DNA of 64,000 nt from Rutidosis leptorrhynchoides (lineage: Eukaryota; Streptophyta; Magnoliopsida; Asterales; Asteraceae), in contig NC_092341.1 in assembly GCF_046630445.1 (NCBI RefSeq), positions 8,989,501 to 9,053,500 of the forward strand. Direction: 5' to 3'. This document shows, in pieces, positions 1 to 10,779 of the stretch. The notes beneath the pieces were generated by a model. That model saw only the letters and a list, made by a program, of their open reading frames with translations. It was not told the origin of the DNA and made no database searches. Made by a program: the position numbers and the translations under genes. Position 1 is the stretch's first letter, and the number at the start of each line of letters is the position of its first letter.

Positions 1-1359
1 ACTTCATTTTGTTTCTGAACTCACTTTTTTGTAACCCACAAGAAGTATATCACGATTATCATCTCACTTTTTCGTATTTATCAGGGTTCCCTGCTGTCAT
101 CTTTATTTTCTCGTTTTTCCATTTGACAACTTGCATATGTTTCGTGAATCAAGTATTCCATGTTTTACGCTGCCAAATGTTTTATTAATCTTTAATGAAG
201 TAGTAAACAACTATCAGAGTCGTTTAGCAATTTGTGGTTTATTCATGAAGTCGATATAATTAAAGCAGCAACTGTGAGAAAATATCATACTGTGTTGAAT
301 TGTATTTGATGAATTGAATGGGCAACTTAATTCATGAAACTTTCCTTAGTATCCACCCCTTAGTAACTTATGTTGCCAATTTAGATTTAGATATTGCTTA
401 TAACAACTTCTTAATAGTTAAGTTTTTGCTTCTTTTTTAATTTTTAATGTATTATGTATTCATTCATTCTTTTGGTCTCAGTAAATAATACATGGAAAGG
501 GTCATACAATAAAAAGAAAGAGCCTCCTTTCAAAAAGCTGAAAGCTGAACCTTCTTCAGGTAAATAAATCGTCTGATGGTATAGTGATACGATATTACAT
601 CTGCAAAAGTAAGTTGTACTGTAAAGCTAAATTGTTGTACTCTTCATTGTTATCATGTTTCTGTTTCAGCAACAATCCCTTCTAAATCTGGTGTAAAACC
701 TGGATTCTCTTCGTCAACTCCTTCCAAAATCAGGGCTTCGGCTTCACCACTACTTTCTACACCTGAGCAGTGTGGGGCCCCGTTGTCCCCTCTAAAAAAT
801 AGTAACATTACTAAAATACATGCAAACACAGAAGATGATAGTTTGACTCAATATAGTAAAGAAAATGCCAGCACAGGTGTTGTACAGAGTAAACCAGGAA
901 GCAATGAAAGATTTGGAAACAAACCGAATGACTTGCAAAGTTTGCTAATTACTCTTCTCATGGATAAGCCACATGGAATGCACTTTAAGGTAAGTATGGG
1001 AATTGGTCTTGAGATGACAAGTTTAACTATTTTTTCTTGTAAAAATGGGTCAATTTGGACTGTGTTTTATCTTAAACGGGTGAAATAAAAAACTAGGTAA
1101 AAGGAGAACGTGTCAATCAAGCAGCAAATTTCTTAAAGTTTAATGCTTTCTCAGTTGTTTTTTACTTTTTATTATGAGGTTTTGATTCTGATTGTAATAC
1201 TTGGTGGTGTTTTTTTATTTTTTTTACAGTCATACTGGACACATTAGTAACTTATAATTTTTTTTTTGAGAATGGAAAACAAAACGTAATCTATCCCATC
1301 CATTTTTCCATCTCTTACTGATTTCAGTGATCTTATTTGTGCGGGTTAACTTTCAGAAG

Positions 1360-1393
<34 letters not shown>

Positions 1394-4300
1394 ATCATTT
1401 TCCTAGTACATTAAATGCTGTGTCCAATCAAATGTCTTGCATGAATTCCACTTTACCTGTCAGATGTTAACATGAATACCTGTTTTTACATTGGGTGGTT
1501 TTTTTCTATACGCTTTCATACATTCTTACCCTATCTTGTAGGCTCTGGAGACAGCTGTCGGAGAAACCTTTCCCAAATCTGTGAAGCAAATTGGGCCCAT
1601 CTTGAAAAAGGTAAGTCATACTATTTATAGTTTATTACCGTGGCTCATCAAGACCTGCTGAATAACGTTGTCATCTCATTCAGATTGCTGATCTCCAAGC
1701 TCCGGGAAGATATATTTTGAAACCCGGTGTCGGGTTAGAAAGTTTCAAGAAAACTTCATCTGAAAGTGGAAGGTAGCTTCACTAATCAAAACTTGTCTCT
1801 CTTGTTGGCCTTCTTTTGTTTTTACTGAGTGTGTATTCTAAGTAAGTTGTGTTCTTGGTCCAATCTTGTTGTGAGTTCCTGTCTTACATCCACTAATAAG
1901 GCGGGTCATTTTTGCATCCTTTGGGTTCTTGTATTCATGACCATAAGGATTTACTAAATGAGATGAAGAAGTTACTTGAAATAATGACTTGAAAAAAAAT
2001 CTAAACTTCAGTCATAAGTGTCAATGTGATGAAGAGCTTTATATGTTAGTTGACCTCAACATCTTGCCCATACATTAGCAATTTAAAACGGTGTGAATGA
2101 ACTTGTGAAATCAATAGGACAAATGTGTTTGTGGTGTTCTTTCGATACACTATCTGGGCTGGACTAATTTAATGTAGGTTCAAATTTTGCTTTTGAGAAG
2201 TGACTGCTCATATGCTCATATATAGAAATATGTTAGTTGTTGTCTATGGTTGTGTGTTTGTATTTGATAATTTATTGAACCTTTTATGCTCCTCATGCAT
2301 GATGTATTATTGTTAGTTGATAATTTATGTTGTATGTTTACAATCTGATGTTGTATAAACATTGCATGATTTTCTCTTTATCAGCTTTCTGGAGAACAAT
2401 AATCACCAAATAGAAGCAGCAGCAGCACTCAAATCCAACTTTTCTTTGAAAAATGATATCGCGAAGGAATTTGATGAACCACCTCACCAAATTCCCGACC
2501 CTTATCAAGACTTAAATTCTTCTGAAAAGATTGATATCAATCATCTTTCCCCAGATGTATTAAATGACAAAAACGTTTCTCACAATAGTGACGGGCCCAC
2601 AGTCAGCTCGAGCAGTAGTGATAGTGATAGTGACAGCAGTGATAGTGGAAGTGAAAGCAGAAGTCACGAAAGTAGTAGTGATAGTGAAAGTGACAGCAAA
2701 CAGGGGTCTGATGAAGAGGTAGATATTATGAGTGACGATGATATACAACATAATATGGTTGATGTAAATGATGATGGTCACCCGTCTGTTTTGGTTGAGC
2801 CCGAAAAAGATATGTTTGATAACCAAGAACCTGAAATTAATGTTACTACTAACTTGTATCCTGATAAAGATGGAGATAATTATGAAGATAACACTACAGA
2901 TCTTTATAATCATCACCAACAAGAGAGTGAATTTCAAGCTAGAAGATCCGAATCGAAAAATAACTTCAAAAGGGGATCTGATGAGAATAATTTCGATGAA
3001 AACGGACATGCAAAAAGATTAAAATCTGGGACCCAGGCTCAAGTAATAAGCTCTAGAGGAAGAAACTCTTATTCAGATAGTCCTATTAATGAATATGATA
3101 AAGTTGACCACCATGAATTCATTGGGAACTCTACTTCAGATTCCCCAGGCCCAGGCCCAGGCCCAAGATCATTTGATCTTAATGCACATGCAAAAGCTTC
3201 TGGTAGTATGGATTATGAAAGGGGTCCACAAGAGAATGATGTATTTTTTATGCAAAAAGATAATAAAGCCAACAAACAAATACAAGATGAAGATGGTCAT
3301 TCCAAGGATAAAAGACCTCCAAAGAATTCGGGAGGTAAACATTCAGGTTCACATCAAAGGAAACATGGTAAGGAGTCTGAATTTGTGTCAATGTCACAAA
3401 TTAAGGATTTAAAAAATCCGCCTGTTGTAAATGGACGTGGGCCCACACTCCGAAGAGAGGTCTCGGACTTGGAAATGGGTGAACTTCGTGAGAATTTAAC
3501 TGAAGAAGCCTCCGGGGGTAAAAAGAGTTTCGAGAAACATAATTCCTTTAAGCAATCAGATAACAAATCAAGTTCAGACTACTGGAATTTGGATGAAAGT
3601 AATGGAAAGCTTGCTGGAAGAACAAGTGTAGATTCTGTAAAAGCGTCTCCATTTCAGCAGATCCAACCTAAACGGGCTGTTCATGAGGATCACGTTGACC
3701 ATTTTACAAAATTTAATGGCAAGCCTGTCGCAAGAGTAGATCATGCAAAAGCTGATTCACAGCATAGTAAAGGTAGACGTCATGAGGCTGGGGCAAGCAT
3801 GGGATTTGGTTCAGAAGGTTACATAGACGGTCAAAGGGAAGTGCCACCTAAGCATGAGAATCAAGCAGTTTCCATTACCACAAAAGATAAGAAAAGGCAT
3901 AAGTCAAAAAATTTAGGAGAAAAAAAGAAGGATTTTTTGCCAGTAAATAAGAAGAGAGAGATGGAGCCTTTTTCAGATGATTGTATCACTTTGTATGCCA
4001 AGTACGAGAAAGAAGAACCAGAGATGAAAGGACCAATTAGGGATCATTCACAGTAAGTACCGTTTATTTCTTAATTCTTTGCTAAAGGTAGCAGTCTAAA
4101 CTTATTTACGTTAAAATAGGAACTCGGGGGGGGGGGGGGGGGGGGGGGGGGGGGAGCGGGGTGGGGGGGGGGGGGTACGTTTATCTATAATAGATCAAAC
4201 TGGTAAATTTGAAAAATAGCTGAACTCGCTAAAGAACATTGATGGTTGCTTTCTGTGTATTTAGGTACAAAGAGTATGTGCAGGAGTATCGTGAGAAGTT

Positions 4301-5393
4301 TGATATCTACTACACGTTGAACACGCTTTTAGATTCGTACAGGTGTTTGGAAATTTCAATTGATGCTTTGAATTTATCATTTCTTTGTTATCTCATTATC
4401 TGAACTGTATCCAGCTTGATATTGTTATCTAATGAGCTTTCATATTGAATGTCCAGGAACACTTTTCAAACCTTTGCTAGAGACCTTGAACTTGCTAAAG
4501 GAAGGGATAATGATAGATATAAAAAGATAGTAGAACAGTTAATGGACTCTTATCACCAGTGTGGAAAGGTAAAACCAATTTTTTTTTTTTTTTTTTTGTC
4601 AATTTAATTTAATAATAGTAGAATGTTTAATGGAATCTTATTGCAAATGCTGAATGAACAAACGTTGCTTCTGTAAGAAAATTTTAAATTTTGTGGGAAG
4701 ATATATATGTTTTGTGTGAGGTTTGAATTTATGAATTTTAGGGTAAAATATGATAAGAGATGTCTAATTTTCGTTTCGTCGCTGAACTTTATATATTTAT
4801 CATCATAGATTTTTTCTTTGAGAACCGTGGCATGAGGACTAACATAATTCTTGTTAACTACTAAATTTTTGTGTGCTTTAGTCTTAATTGTGAAAACATT
4901 TGATGCTTGCAGAAACATAGAAGGCTGAAGAAGATATTTATTGTGCTGCATCACGAACTGCAGGTTTGTATCTAACCACTCAATCGTTTTTCTGCATTAG
5001 ATTTGCCACCGCATTTGAAAGTTGACTAATTGACAATTATTTTGAAAAATACCTGGTGTACTATACAAAATGGAGGTGGGTCTATAGTGAAATCGTTATT
5101 AATATATGAATTTGAAATTTAGCAAGAGCTGAAATCGTTATCAAAATATATATTAACATTTTTTAAAGGTAATTTCATTTATGACATTTTAAATATTCAA
5201 ACTTGATGCATATCTTATAGTATTCTGTATGTCGGAAGATATTTATTTTAGAAATTCTGTCGTAACGTGCTGGTAAATGTACTTGTTTTCTTTAAGATGC
5301 AAGATGTTCCTAATTGATTGCAACCATTTATTTTGTAACCAGCATTTGAAGGAGATGATTAAAGACTTCGCTAACAAATACATGAAAGGATGA
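1..5393 (+). CDS. ELL-type RNA polymerase II elongation factor, 5'-incomplete, nine coding exons in window
   Basis: Coding exons are 482-559, 670-989, 1542-1610, 1684-1772, 2385-4052, 4265-4342, 4457-4568, 4913-4963 and 5343-5393 (stop TGA). All junctions are GT-AG and the phases join cleanly into 837 residues; the start lies left of the window. The part from about 930 to 1772 (DLQSLLITLL, GRYILKPGVG) resembles the end of the ELL N-terminal domain. The large exon is low-complexity and acidic, with a Ser/Asp tract near 2605-2700 and basic runs near its 3' end. The last four exons (KEYVQEYREKFDIYY to NKYMKG) form an occludin/ELL domain, the C-terminal domain that binds EAF-type partners in animal ELL. 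The family acts in nuclear transcription elongation; role here is inferred by homology. Plant members are often labelled dentin-sialophosphoprotein-like because of the Ser/Asp tract. Confidence 0.85.
4126..4175. repeat. Poly(G) homopolymer tract in an ELL intron
   Basis: About 50 bases of almost pure G, with two short interruptions (AGC near 4155 and T at 4162), lie in the intron 4053-4264, about 70 bases after the donor. The coding strand is the G strand, so the pre-mRNA would carry a long G run able to form G-quadruplexes. The length may be unreliable in any assembly. Confidence 0.9.
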
Positions 5394-6248
5394 TGCACAG
5401 AGCTCTCGGTAGACTTACTGGAAAAGGAAAGTTTTGAATTAGTTACAGGGCGATGGTATATAAACACTGTACATGTACTTTTAGTGTTTTTTAATTCTTT
5501 CTAATTTTGCATCTTTTCGTCAGAAATGGTTTCTTTATGGATGTAATCTTTGTAGTACACAGTTATGTAGAGCTAAGTATTTAATTAGTTTGATTGAATT
5601 CCCGGATCCAAAACTGGATCTCAAGAGCATTATTCGGTTGTACAAAGTAAAATATCCATGAACCTGGTCTTCTCTTTGGTCTTGGTTCGAGTCATGGAGT
5701 CAGCAAATAGGTTATGTAGTTTCTGAAGTAGGATCTAATGCGGTATAATTTTCATTCTCCTCTATGTAACCTTCTTTTTCGTTAGTTTAATTTTTAGTTC
5801 TCTACGAATTATGTTTCTGGAGGTTTATCCACCCAAATTTGGAGCTTACATTGCTTATGGTGTTTATTCATTTAAATTTTTGAAGTTGATATCGGGTCAT
5901 GAGTCGATGTGTCAACGTACCCTGTTTTTTCTTAAAGTTCGTCATTGTTTGATTTGTACTAGCTTTATACGTGTAAAAATTATTCAAAATATTTACATGG
6001 TTCAATGTTTTTCCTCTTACAGATATTATTCATTTGATTTTTAATTTTTTTTTTTTTTTACAAAACTTACACGGACGATTTCGTGGTTTGTACCAGATTG
6101 TCATAGCTATAAGTTTTTTTAAAATTTTATAATTTTATGTTATGTTCAAGACATATAACTTACTCTTAAGTAATTAATTAAATTAATGGGCATAATCAAA
6201 GGAATAAAGAAACTTTAAATAATGCTATATCTGTCTCACTGTAATAAG
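5394..6248 (+). other. ELL 3' UTR and intergenic DNA
   Basis: This is AT-rich sequence after the ELL stop codon. Short open frames here (for example 5811-6044) have no recognisable motif. The transcript end cannot be fixed. No RNA gene or repeat is recognised apart from a poly(T) run near 6045-6060. Confidence 0.5.
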
Positions 6249-6255
6249 TGTTCAC

Positions 6256-7196
6256 TTTTTTTTTTTTTTTTTTTTTTTTTTGAAAAGCAACTTTTTATTA
6301 AAAATCACAAACTGTACAAGACAAATAACCTGTACAACTCAAAGCTATACAACTCGAATACTGTACAAAAATATACTTCGCAATGACTACATTATATTAC
6401 AAGGGATTATTAACCTGGATCACGAAAGTTTAGATTATTCGGATGTAAAAGCCATTGATGCCATTCTATTCGACCAAAATTCGAACGGTTTGTAATCCAC
6501 TCGAAGGACTTTGTTTGAATTTCGTTGATGATCTTCGGTGTAGCCCAATTGTCGTTTGTGAAAACTTTTGTATTCCTATTCTTCCAGCTAAAGTAGCCCG
6601 TCACCCATTCAATTGCTTGCCATATTTTCGATGAATGATTAGTTGAATGATTTGGTGACTCCATTAAGCTAGAACCACGAAAGATGTTGTATGCCTCCAA
6701 GATATATCTCGCATTCGCATCCCACCATTTGAAGATGCCCTCCCAAATCGAACTCGCGTGACTACATGCAAGTAAAGTGTGTTCTACGGTTTCATTTTCA
6801 CTACCACACAAGGGACAAAGAGATGATTCAATTTTGATGCCTCGCTTCACTAGCTCTACTCTAGTCGGTAATCGATTTTTCATGGCCCTCCACACGAATA
6901 TCCCTAATTTTTTAGGAAGGAGATTATTTCGCAACGTTTCGGGCTCGGAAGGATTACTTTCTAGCAGTAGATCATCGATAATTGAGGCGATCAATTTTGA
7001 TGAGAAAACATCTTTGCCACTTGGTTTGAAGAGCCATTTGCATTCGCCATCGTTTAAACCATTGAGCGACTTGATTTTTGTTTCGATATTACGCTGCTCC
7101 CCTAAAGCCCTTCCCGTTAATGGACGTTTCCAGCACCATGAAAACACCAATTCTTCTCTGTCCATCTTCACTCTGTATGACACGTACGTTTCCTTC
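6256..7196 (-). mobile_element. 5'-truncated LINE retrotransposon fragment
   Basis: Read on the minus strand, the fragment carries the end of a LINE reverse-transcriptase ORF followed by a 3' poly(A) tail, seen on + as a poly(T) run of about 26 bases at 6256-6281. A 7-bp match TGTTCAC occurs directly outside both ends (6249-6255 and 7197-7203) and is a candidate target-site duplication. It is short for a LINE, so it could be chance. The RT catalytic domain is absent, as expected when target-primed reverse transcription stops early. Confidence 0.75.
6410..7183 (-). pseudogene. LINE ORF2 C-terminal fragment (zf-RVT region)
   Basis: A 257-residue open frame on minus has the plant non-LTR zf-RVT signature. 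It includes LPKKLGIFVWRAMKNRLPTR, then the Cys/His cluster CPLCGSENETVEHTLLACSHA, then IWEGIFKWW. This domain follows reverse transcriptase in plant LINE ORF2. The usual upstream endonuclease and RT domains are missing, so it cannot support retrotransposition. No stop or frameshift is visible inside it, so decay after insertion is limited. The methionine at 7183 lies close to the truncation point and is not a native start. Confidence 0.8.
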
Positions 7197-7397
7197 TGTT
7201 CACTTAATTTCTAATACACTTTTAAAAATCTTGTTAACGTCATTCTCCACTAATCAAAAATGTTTTTTTTAGACATTTTCAGATTGGTTGAAATACAAAG
7301 TGGATACTTGATACGTACATTTTAAAATTATAATGTGGACAGTTGTCGTGGAACATGTACGGAGTATTAATTTTATTTTATTAAATGATCTAAAATT

Positions 7398-7882
7398 TAT
7401 TTATATATATACTAAATACTAATAGACAAAACACTATTTCACTATTCATCAATAGTGTCAGGGGTATTTTGGTCATTTCGTCTTTTTCTTTTTCCCAACG
7501 ATAAAAGAAGCAACTTTCATAAAAGAACCAACCCTTCAATGTTACCAAAAGATGTCGAAATTTTTATTTTTTTTTTACAAAAAAATCAACTAACTTTTTT
7601 TTTTCTCTTCTCTCTTTTCTTCCTCAATGATAAAAGATGCAACTTTCATAAAATGAACAATCCTTCAATACTACCAAAAGATGTCGAAAAACATTCTTTT
7701 TTACAAAATAGATCAACTAACTTAAAAAAAAAAACTCTAAAAGAAGCAACTTTCACGAAAGGAACAACCCTTCAATGTTAGATGTCGAAAAAAATTCTTT
7801 TTTATAAAAATAGATCAAGACTTTTTTTTTAACTTGCATTCAAAACGGAGCCCCCGACGTGAAGCGAGGGCTCCACAACTAG
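7398..7882 (+). mobile_element. Non-autonomous Helitron (approximate 5' end)
   Basis: The right end fits the Helitron 3' terminus: a hairpin (GAGCCC at 7848-7853 pairing with GGGCTC at 7868-7873), a short spacer, then CTAG at 7879-7882 followed by T. The left part (about 7398-7480) has an ACTAATAG...AAAACACTATT...GTCAGGGGTATTTTGG pattern, which I recall from plant Helitron 5' ends, but the terminal TC is not clear. No Rep/helicase coding is present. Helitrons make no target duplication, so none is expected. Confidence 0.6.
7498..7822 (+). repeat. Three degenerate ~110-bp tandem copies inside the Helitron
   Basis: A unit with core AAAAGA(A/T)GCAACTTTCA, then CCTTCAATGTTA, then GATGTCGAAA, then TTTTACAAAA and ATCAACTAAC occurs three times, near 7502, 7627 and 7740. 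The copies differ by substitutions and by variable T or A runs. It is probably internal amplification in the element. Confidence 0.7.
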
Positions 7883-8109
7883 TTGTTACTATATATTATT
7901 TTTTTAAAACTATTAAGTACATTTTGATGAATTTTTTTGACCAATTATCTATGTGAGATGAGTTTAATTACATCAAATTTTATAATTTTACGAATTGAAT
8001 GTAACATACTTGGTGATTTACCAACACAAATTTCAAACTAAGAATGTTATTTGCCTGTAGCTCACTAGCTCTAATAAAAAATGAAAGCTAAAAGCTATAA
8101 ATATGTTTG
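7883..8109. other. AT-rich spacer between Helitron and copia element A
   Basis: No gene, RNA or repeat is recognised. The last five bases, GTTTG (8105-8109), are the left target-site duplication of element A. Confidence 0.5.
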
Positions 8110-8420
8110 TGTTATAAAAGTAATAATTGGATGATAATTTTATTATTATTTTATATATTGCATAGTATATTTTTTTGAGTATAAATAGGTGTGTTGTGTT
8201 AGAGTTTATGAGAGGTATTATTTTGGTTAACACACTCTCTCTCTATAGATTTCAAATGCCACCAAACTCTCATTGTACATTTTCCTATAAATAAAAAACC
8301 AATTACTCATACCTTTTGTTCAACCCTTGTTTTCTCCGTTTTACAGTATCTCTATCTCTATATACCTTCTACAGTCAAGAACCACTAAAAAGGTAGTTAT
8401 AAGCCTACCGAATTATAACA
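8110..8420 (+). repeat. Element A 5' LTR
   Basis: It begins TGTTATAAAAG and ends AATTATAACA (TG...CA). GAGTATAAATAGG near 8178 is a TATA-box candidate. At 311 bp it is short, which is common for copia. Confidence 0.95.
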
Positions 8421-8435
8421 CGTTATCAGCACGAT
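8421..8435 (+). promoter_or_regulatory. Element A primer-binding site candidate
   Basis: CGTTATCAGCACGAT directly follows the LTR end. It resembles the initiator-methionine tRNA 3' complement (TGGTATCAGAGC) but with mismatches, so the primer assignment is tentative. Confidence 0.5.
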
Positions 8436-8456
8436 TATCTCAACATTTATACTAAA

Positions 8457-9272
8457 TATGGTTGGCTCTGCCACCTAACTAATATATGGTCGGTTATACC
8501 ACCTAAATGATATATGGTCGACACTGTCGCCTAATTTACATTTATGTTATCTAACATTTATTTAAGTATACTAACATTTACATTTATGTTATCTAACATT
8601 TATTTATGTATACTAACATTTACATTTATGTTATCTAACATTTATTTATGTATACTAACATTTACATTTATGTTATCTAACATTTATTTATGTATACTAA
8701 CATTTACATTTATGTTATCTAACATTTATTTATGTATACTAACATTTACAGTTATGTTCACTAACATTTATATTTATGTTATATATGGCCGGTTATACCG
8801 CCTGAATTATATTTTCTGTAATATACCGCCTGAATTATATTTTCTGTAATCTAACTCTTATTAACTTCACTAACATTTATATTTATGTTAATAAGACCTC
8901 ATGATTGTACGCAACACGTCATTTGACAACACGGTACTTTATGTACGCAACACGTCATTTGACAACACGGTACCATGGGTCGAGATTAATTCCGATCAAT
9001 ACGAATACGATGGGGTCTTTATATGTTATCTAACATTTATGATTACTTATGCAATTAATCATTATTTATTTCATGCATACTAATGTTTATTCTTAAATTT
9101 ATAATCTTAAAAGTTAAAATAAATAAAAAAGTAGTTTGTATTTTTATTAAAAGTAAATCTTAAAAGTTAAAATAGAAAAAGTAGTTTGTATTTTTATTAA
9201 AAGTAAATCTTAAAAGTTAAAAATAGAAAAAGTAGTTTGTATTTTTATTAAAAGTAAATCTTAAAGGTTAAA
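8457..9272 (+). repeat. Five consecutive tandem-repeat blocks in the leader of element A
   Basis: Block 1 (8457-8537) is three loose ~33-bp copies of TATGGT(C/T)GG...CACCTAA. Block 2 (8544-8759) is five near-perfect 42-bp units, ATGTTATCTAAC...ACATTT, plus a partial sixth. Block 3 is two exact 28-bp units (8795-8822, 8823-8850). Block 4 is two identical 31-bp copies (8907-8937, 8943-8973). Block 5 (about 9095-9272) is three to four ~55-60-bp copies containing AGTAGTTTGTATTTTTATTA. The open frame through block 2 is only a repeat artefact. Confidence 0.9.
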
Positions 9273-9523
9273 ATAAGAAAAATATATTATAATGATATAT
9301 ATTATAACTTAATATATATTATAATAATATCATTAATAATATAATATGAACCTATATTCTCTTATGATATTATTATTTGTAATCATACCATTATTCATTT
9401 GTTTGCTACTTATGAATCTAAACTAATTCTAATTTCATGTTGTTATTTGTCTATGAAAAAAAAAATTATTATGATTATGATTATGATTATGATTTATGTT
9501 GTTCATCTTTCTGAAAATAGAAA

Positions 9524-10582
9524 ATGTCAAACTTATCAAAGCTTGAGTTTGATGCCTTAGACGTATCGGGAACAAACTACACATCATGGGTTATGGACGT
9601 AGAAATAAATCTTGGATCATTGGGTATTCTAGAAACTTTAAAAGAAAATAATACTTGTTCCGATCAAGATAAATTAAAATCAATTGCTTTTATTCGCAAA
9701 CATATTGATACCACCTTAAAACATATGTTTCTCACTATCAAAGATCCACATGTTTTATGGGAAAGTATCAAGAGTAGATTCGATAATCAAAAGGAAATAT
9801 TACTCCCGGCTGCGAGGGAAGAATGGAGAAATCTAAGGTTCCAAGATTTCAAAAAGGTAAGTGAATACAGCTCGGCCATGTTCAAGATCCGTTCAAAGCT
9901 TCAATTCTGTGGTCAAGAAATAAGTGATGCTGATATGATGGAGAAAACTTTCTCCACAATGCATTCTGCAAACATAACTGTGCAAGAAAATTTAAGATTG
10001 CAGAATTATAAAACTTTTTCCAAACTTCAAACTTATCTCTTAGTTGCAGAAGTTAATAAAGAATTACTGATGAAAAATCAAGAATCTCGTCCTACCGGTG
10101 CGCTAGCATTTACTGAAGCTAATGCTATTAACAATAATAATAATAAAAGAAGAAATGCACATGGACGAGGGCGTGGACAAGGTCGTAGCCATATTGGCCA
10201 AAACCATCATCATGGAAATTACCATAACAATAATAAAAATCATAACTATGTTCGAAATCACCCTTATGGTAATGGTCGTGGTGGTGGTCGTGGTCGTGGT
10301 GGTCGTAGTCGTGGACAAAGTAATAATAATCCACAAAATTATAAAATCCAAACACCATACAATCCCACAAATCACAATGTTGAAGAAGGCTCTTCAAAGA
10401 ATGTTGAAGATTCTTGTTACCGATGTGGTAAAATTGGCCACTGGTCTAAAAACTGCCGAACAAATCAGCATTCTGTTAAACGGTATCAAGAATCCCTAAA
10501 GGGAAAAAGAAAAGAAGCAAATCTTGTGGATGACCTTGATACAAAAATCACTGAGCCAACTTGTGACTACTTTAATGAATAA
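9524..10582 (+). CDS. gag: Element A Gag
   Basis: A 352-residue capsid/nucleocapsid protein forming the cytoplasmic virus-like particle of a copia element. The N-terminal half (YTSWVMDVEINL, LKHMFLTIKDPHVLWESI, EWRNLRFQDF, ADMMEKTFSTM) matches the UBN2/copia gag-polypeptide pattern. Residues from about 205 to 290 are rich in Asn, His and Arg-Gly (GRGGGRGRGGRSRGQ), suiting RNA binding. They are followed by a canonical CX2CX4HX4C zinc knuckle, CYRCGKIGHWSKNC. The start is the first methionine after the leader repeats. Gag ends at TAA and pol is in another frame, so Pol is not made by simple read-through. Confidence 0.9.
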   Translation: MSNLSKLEFDALDVSGTNYTSWVMDVEINLGSLGILETLKENNTCSDQDKLKSIAFIRKHIDTTLKHMFLTIKDPHVLWESIKSRFDNQKEILLPAAREEWRNLRFQDFKKVSEYSSAMFKIRSKLQFCGQEISDADMMEKTFSTMHSANITVQENLRLQNYKTFSKLQTYLLVAEVNKELLMKNQESRPTGALAFTEANAINNNNNKRRNAHGRGRGQGRSHIGQNHHHGNYHNNNKNHNYVRNHPYGNGRGGGRGRGGRSRGQSNNNPQNYKIQTPYNPTNHNVEEGSSKNVEDSCYRCGKIGHWSKNCRTNQHSVKRYQESLKGKRKEANLVDDLDTKITEPTCDYFNE

Positions 10583-10779
10583 ATTTCTAATATCTATATA
10601 TATAGATATCCTATTATATGTTCTCGTTAAATAAATGGTTGTAGATTTTCAATCTACACCATATCTAGTTTACTACATATTTCCTTATTATGTGCTATCG
10701 TTTGTAACATGTTTTGAATGTAATATATTGATGAATTATGTACTCATTATTTGTTTCTCATATTTTTTTTTGAAGTTCA

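Noticed and set aside
8544-8849. 101-codon ORF made of 14-residue repeats
   Set aside because: It is a by-product of the 42-bp tandem repeat (42 is divisible by 3) in the leader of element A.
8544-8973. CRISPR-like array
   Set aside because: The units abut without unique spacers and the setting is a plant retrotransposon leader.
10103-10397. Antisense ORFs over the gag of A
   Set aside because: They are shadows of Asn/His and Arg-Gly coding repeats.
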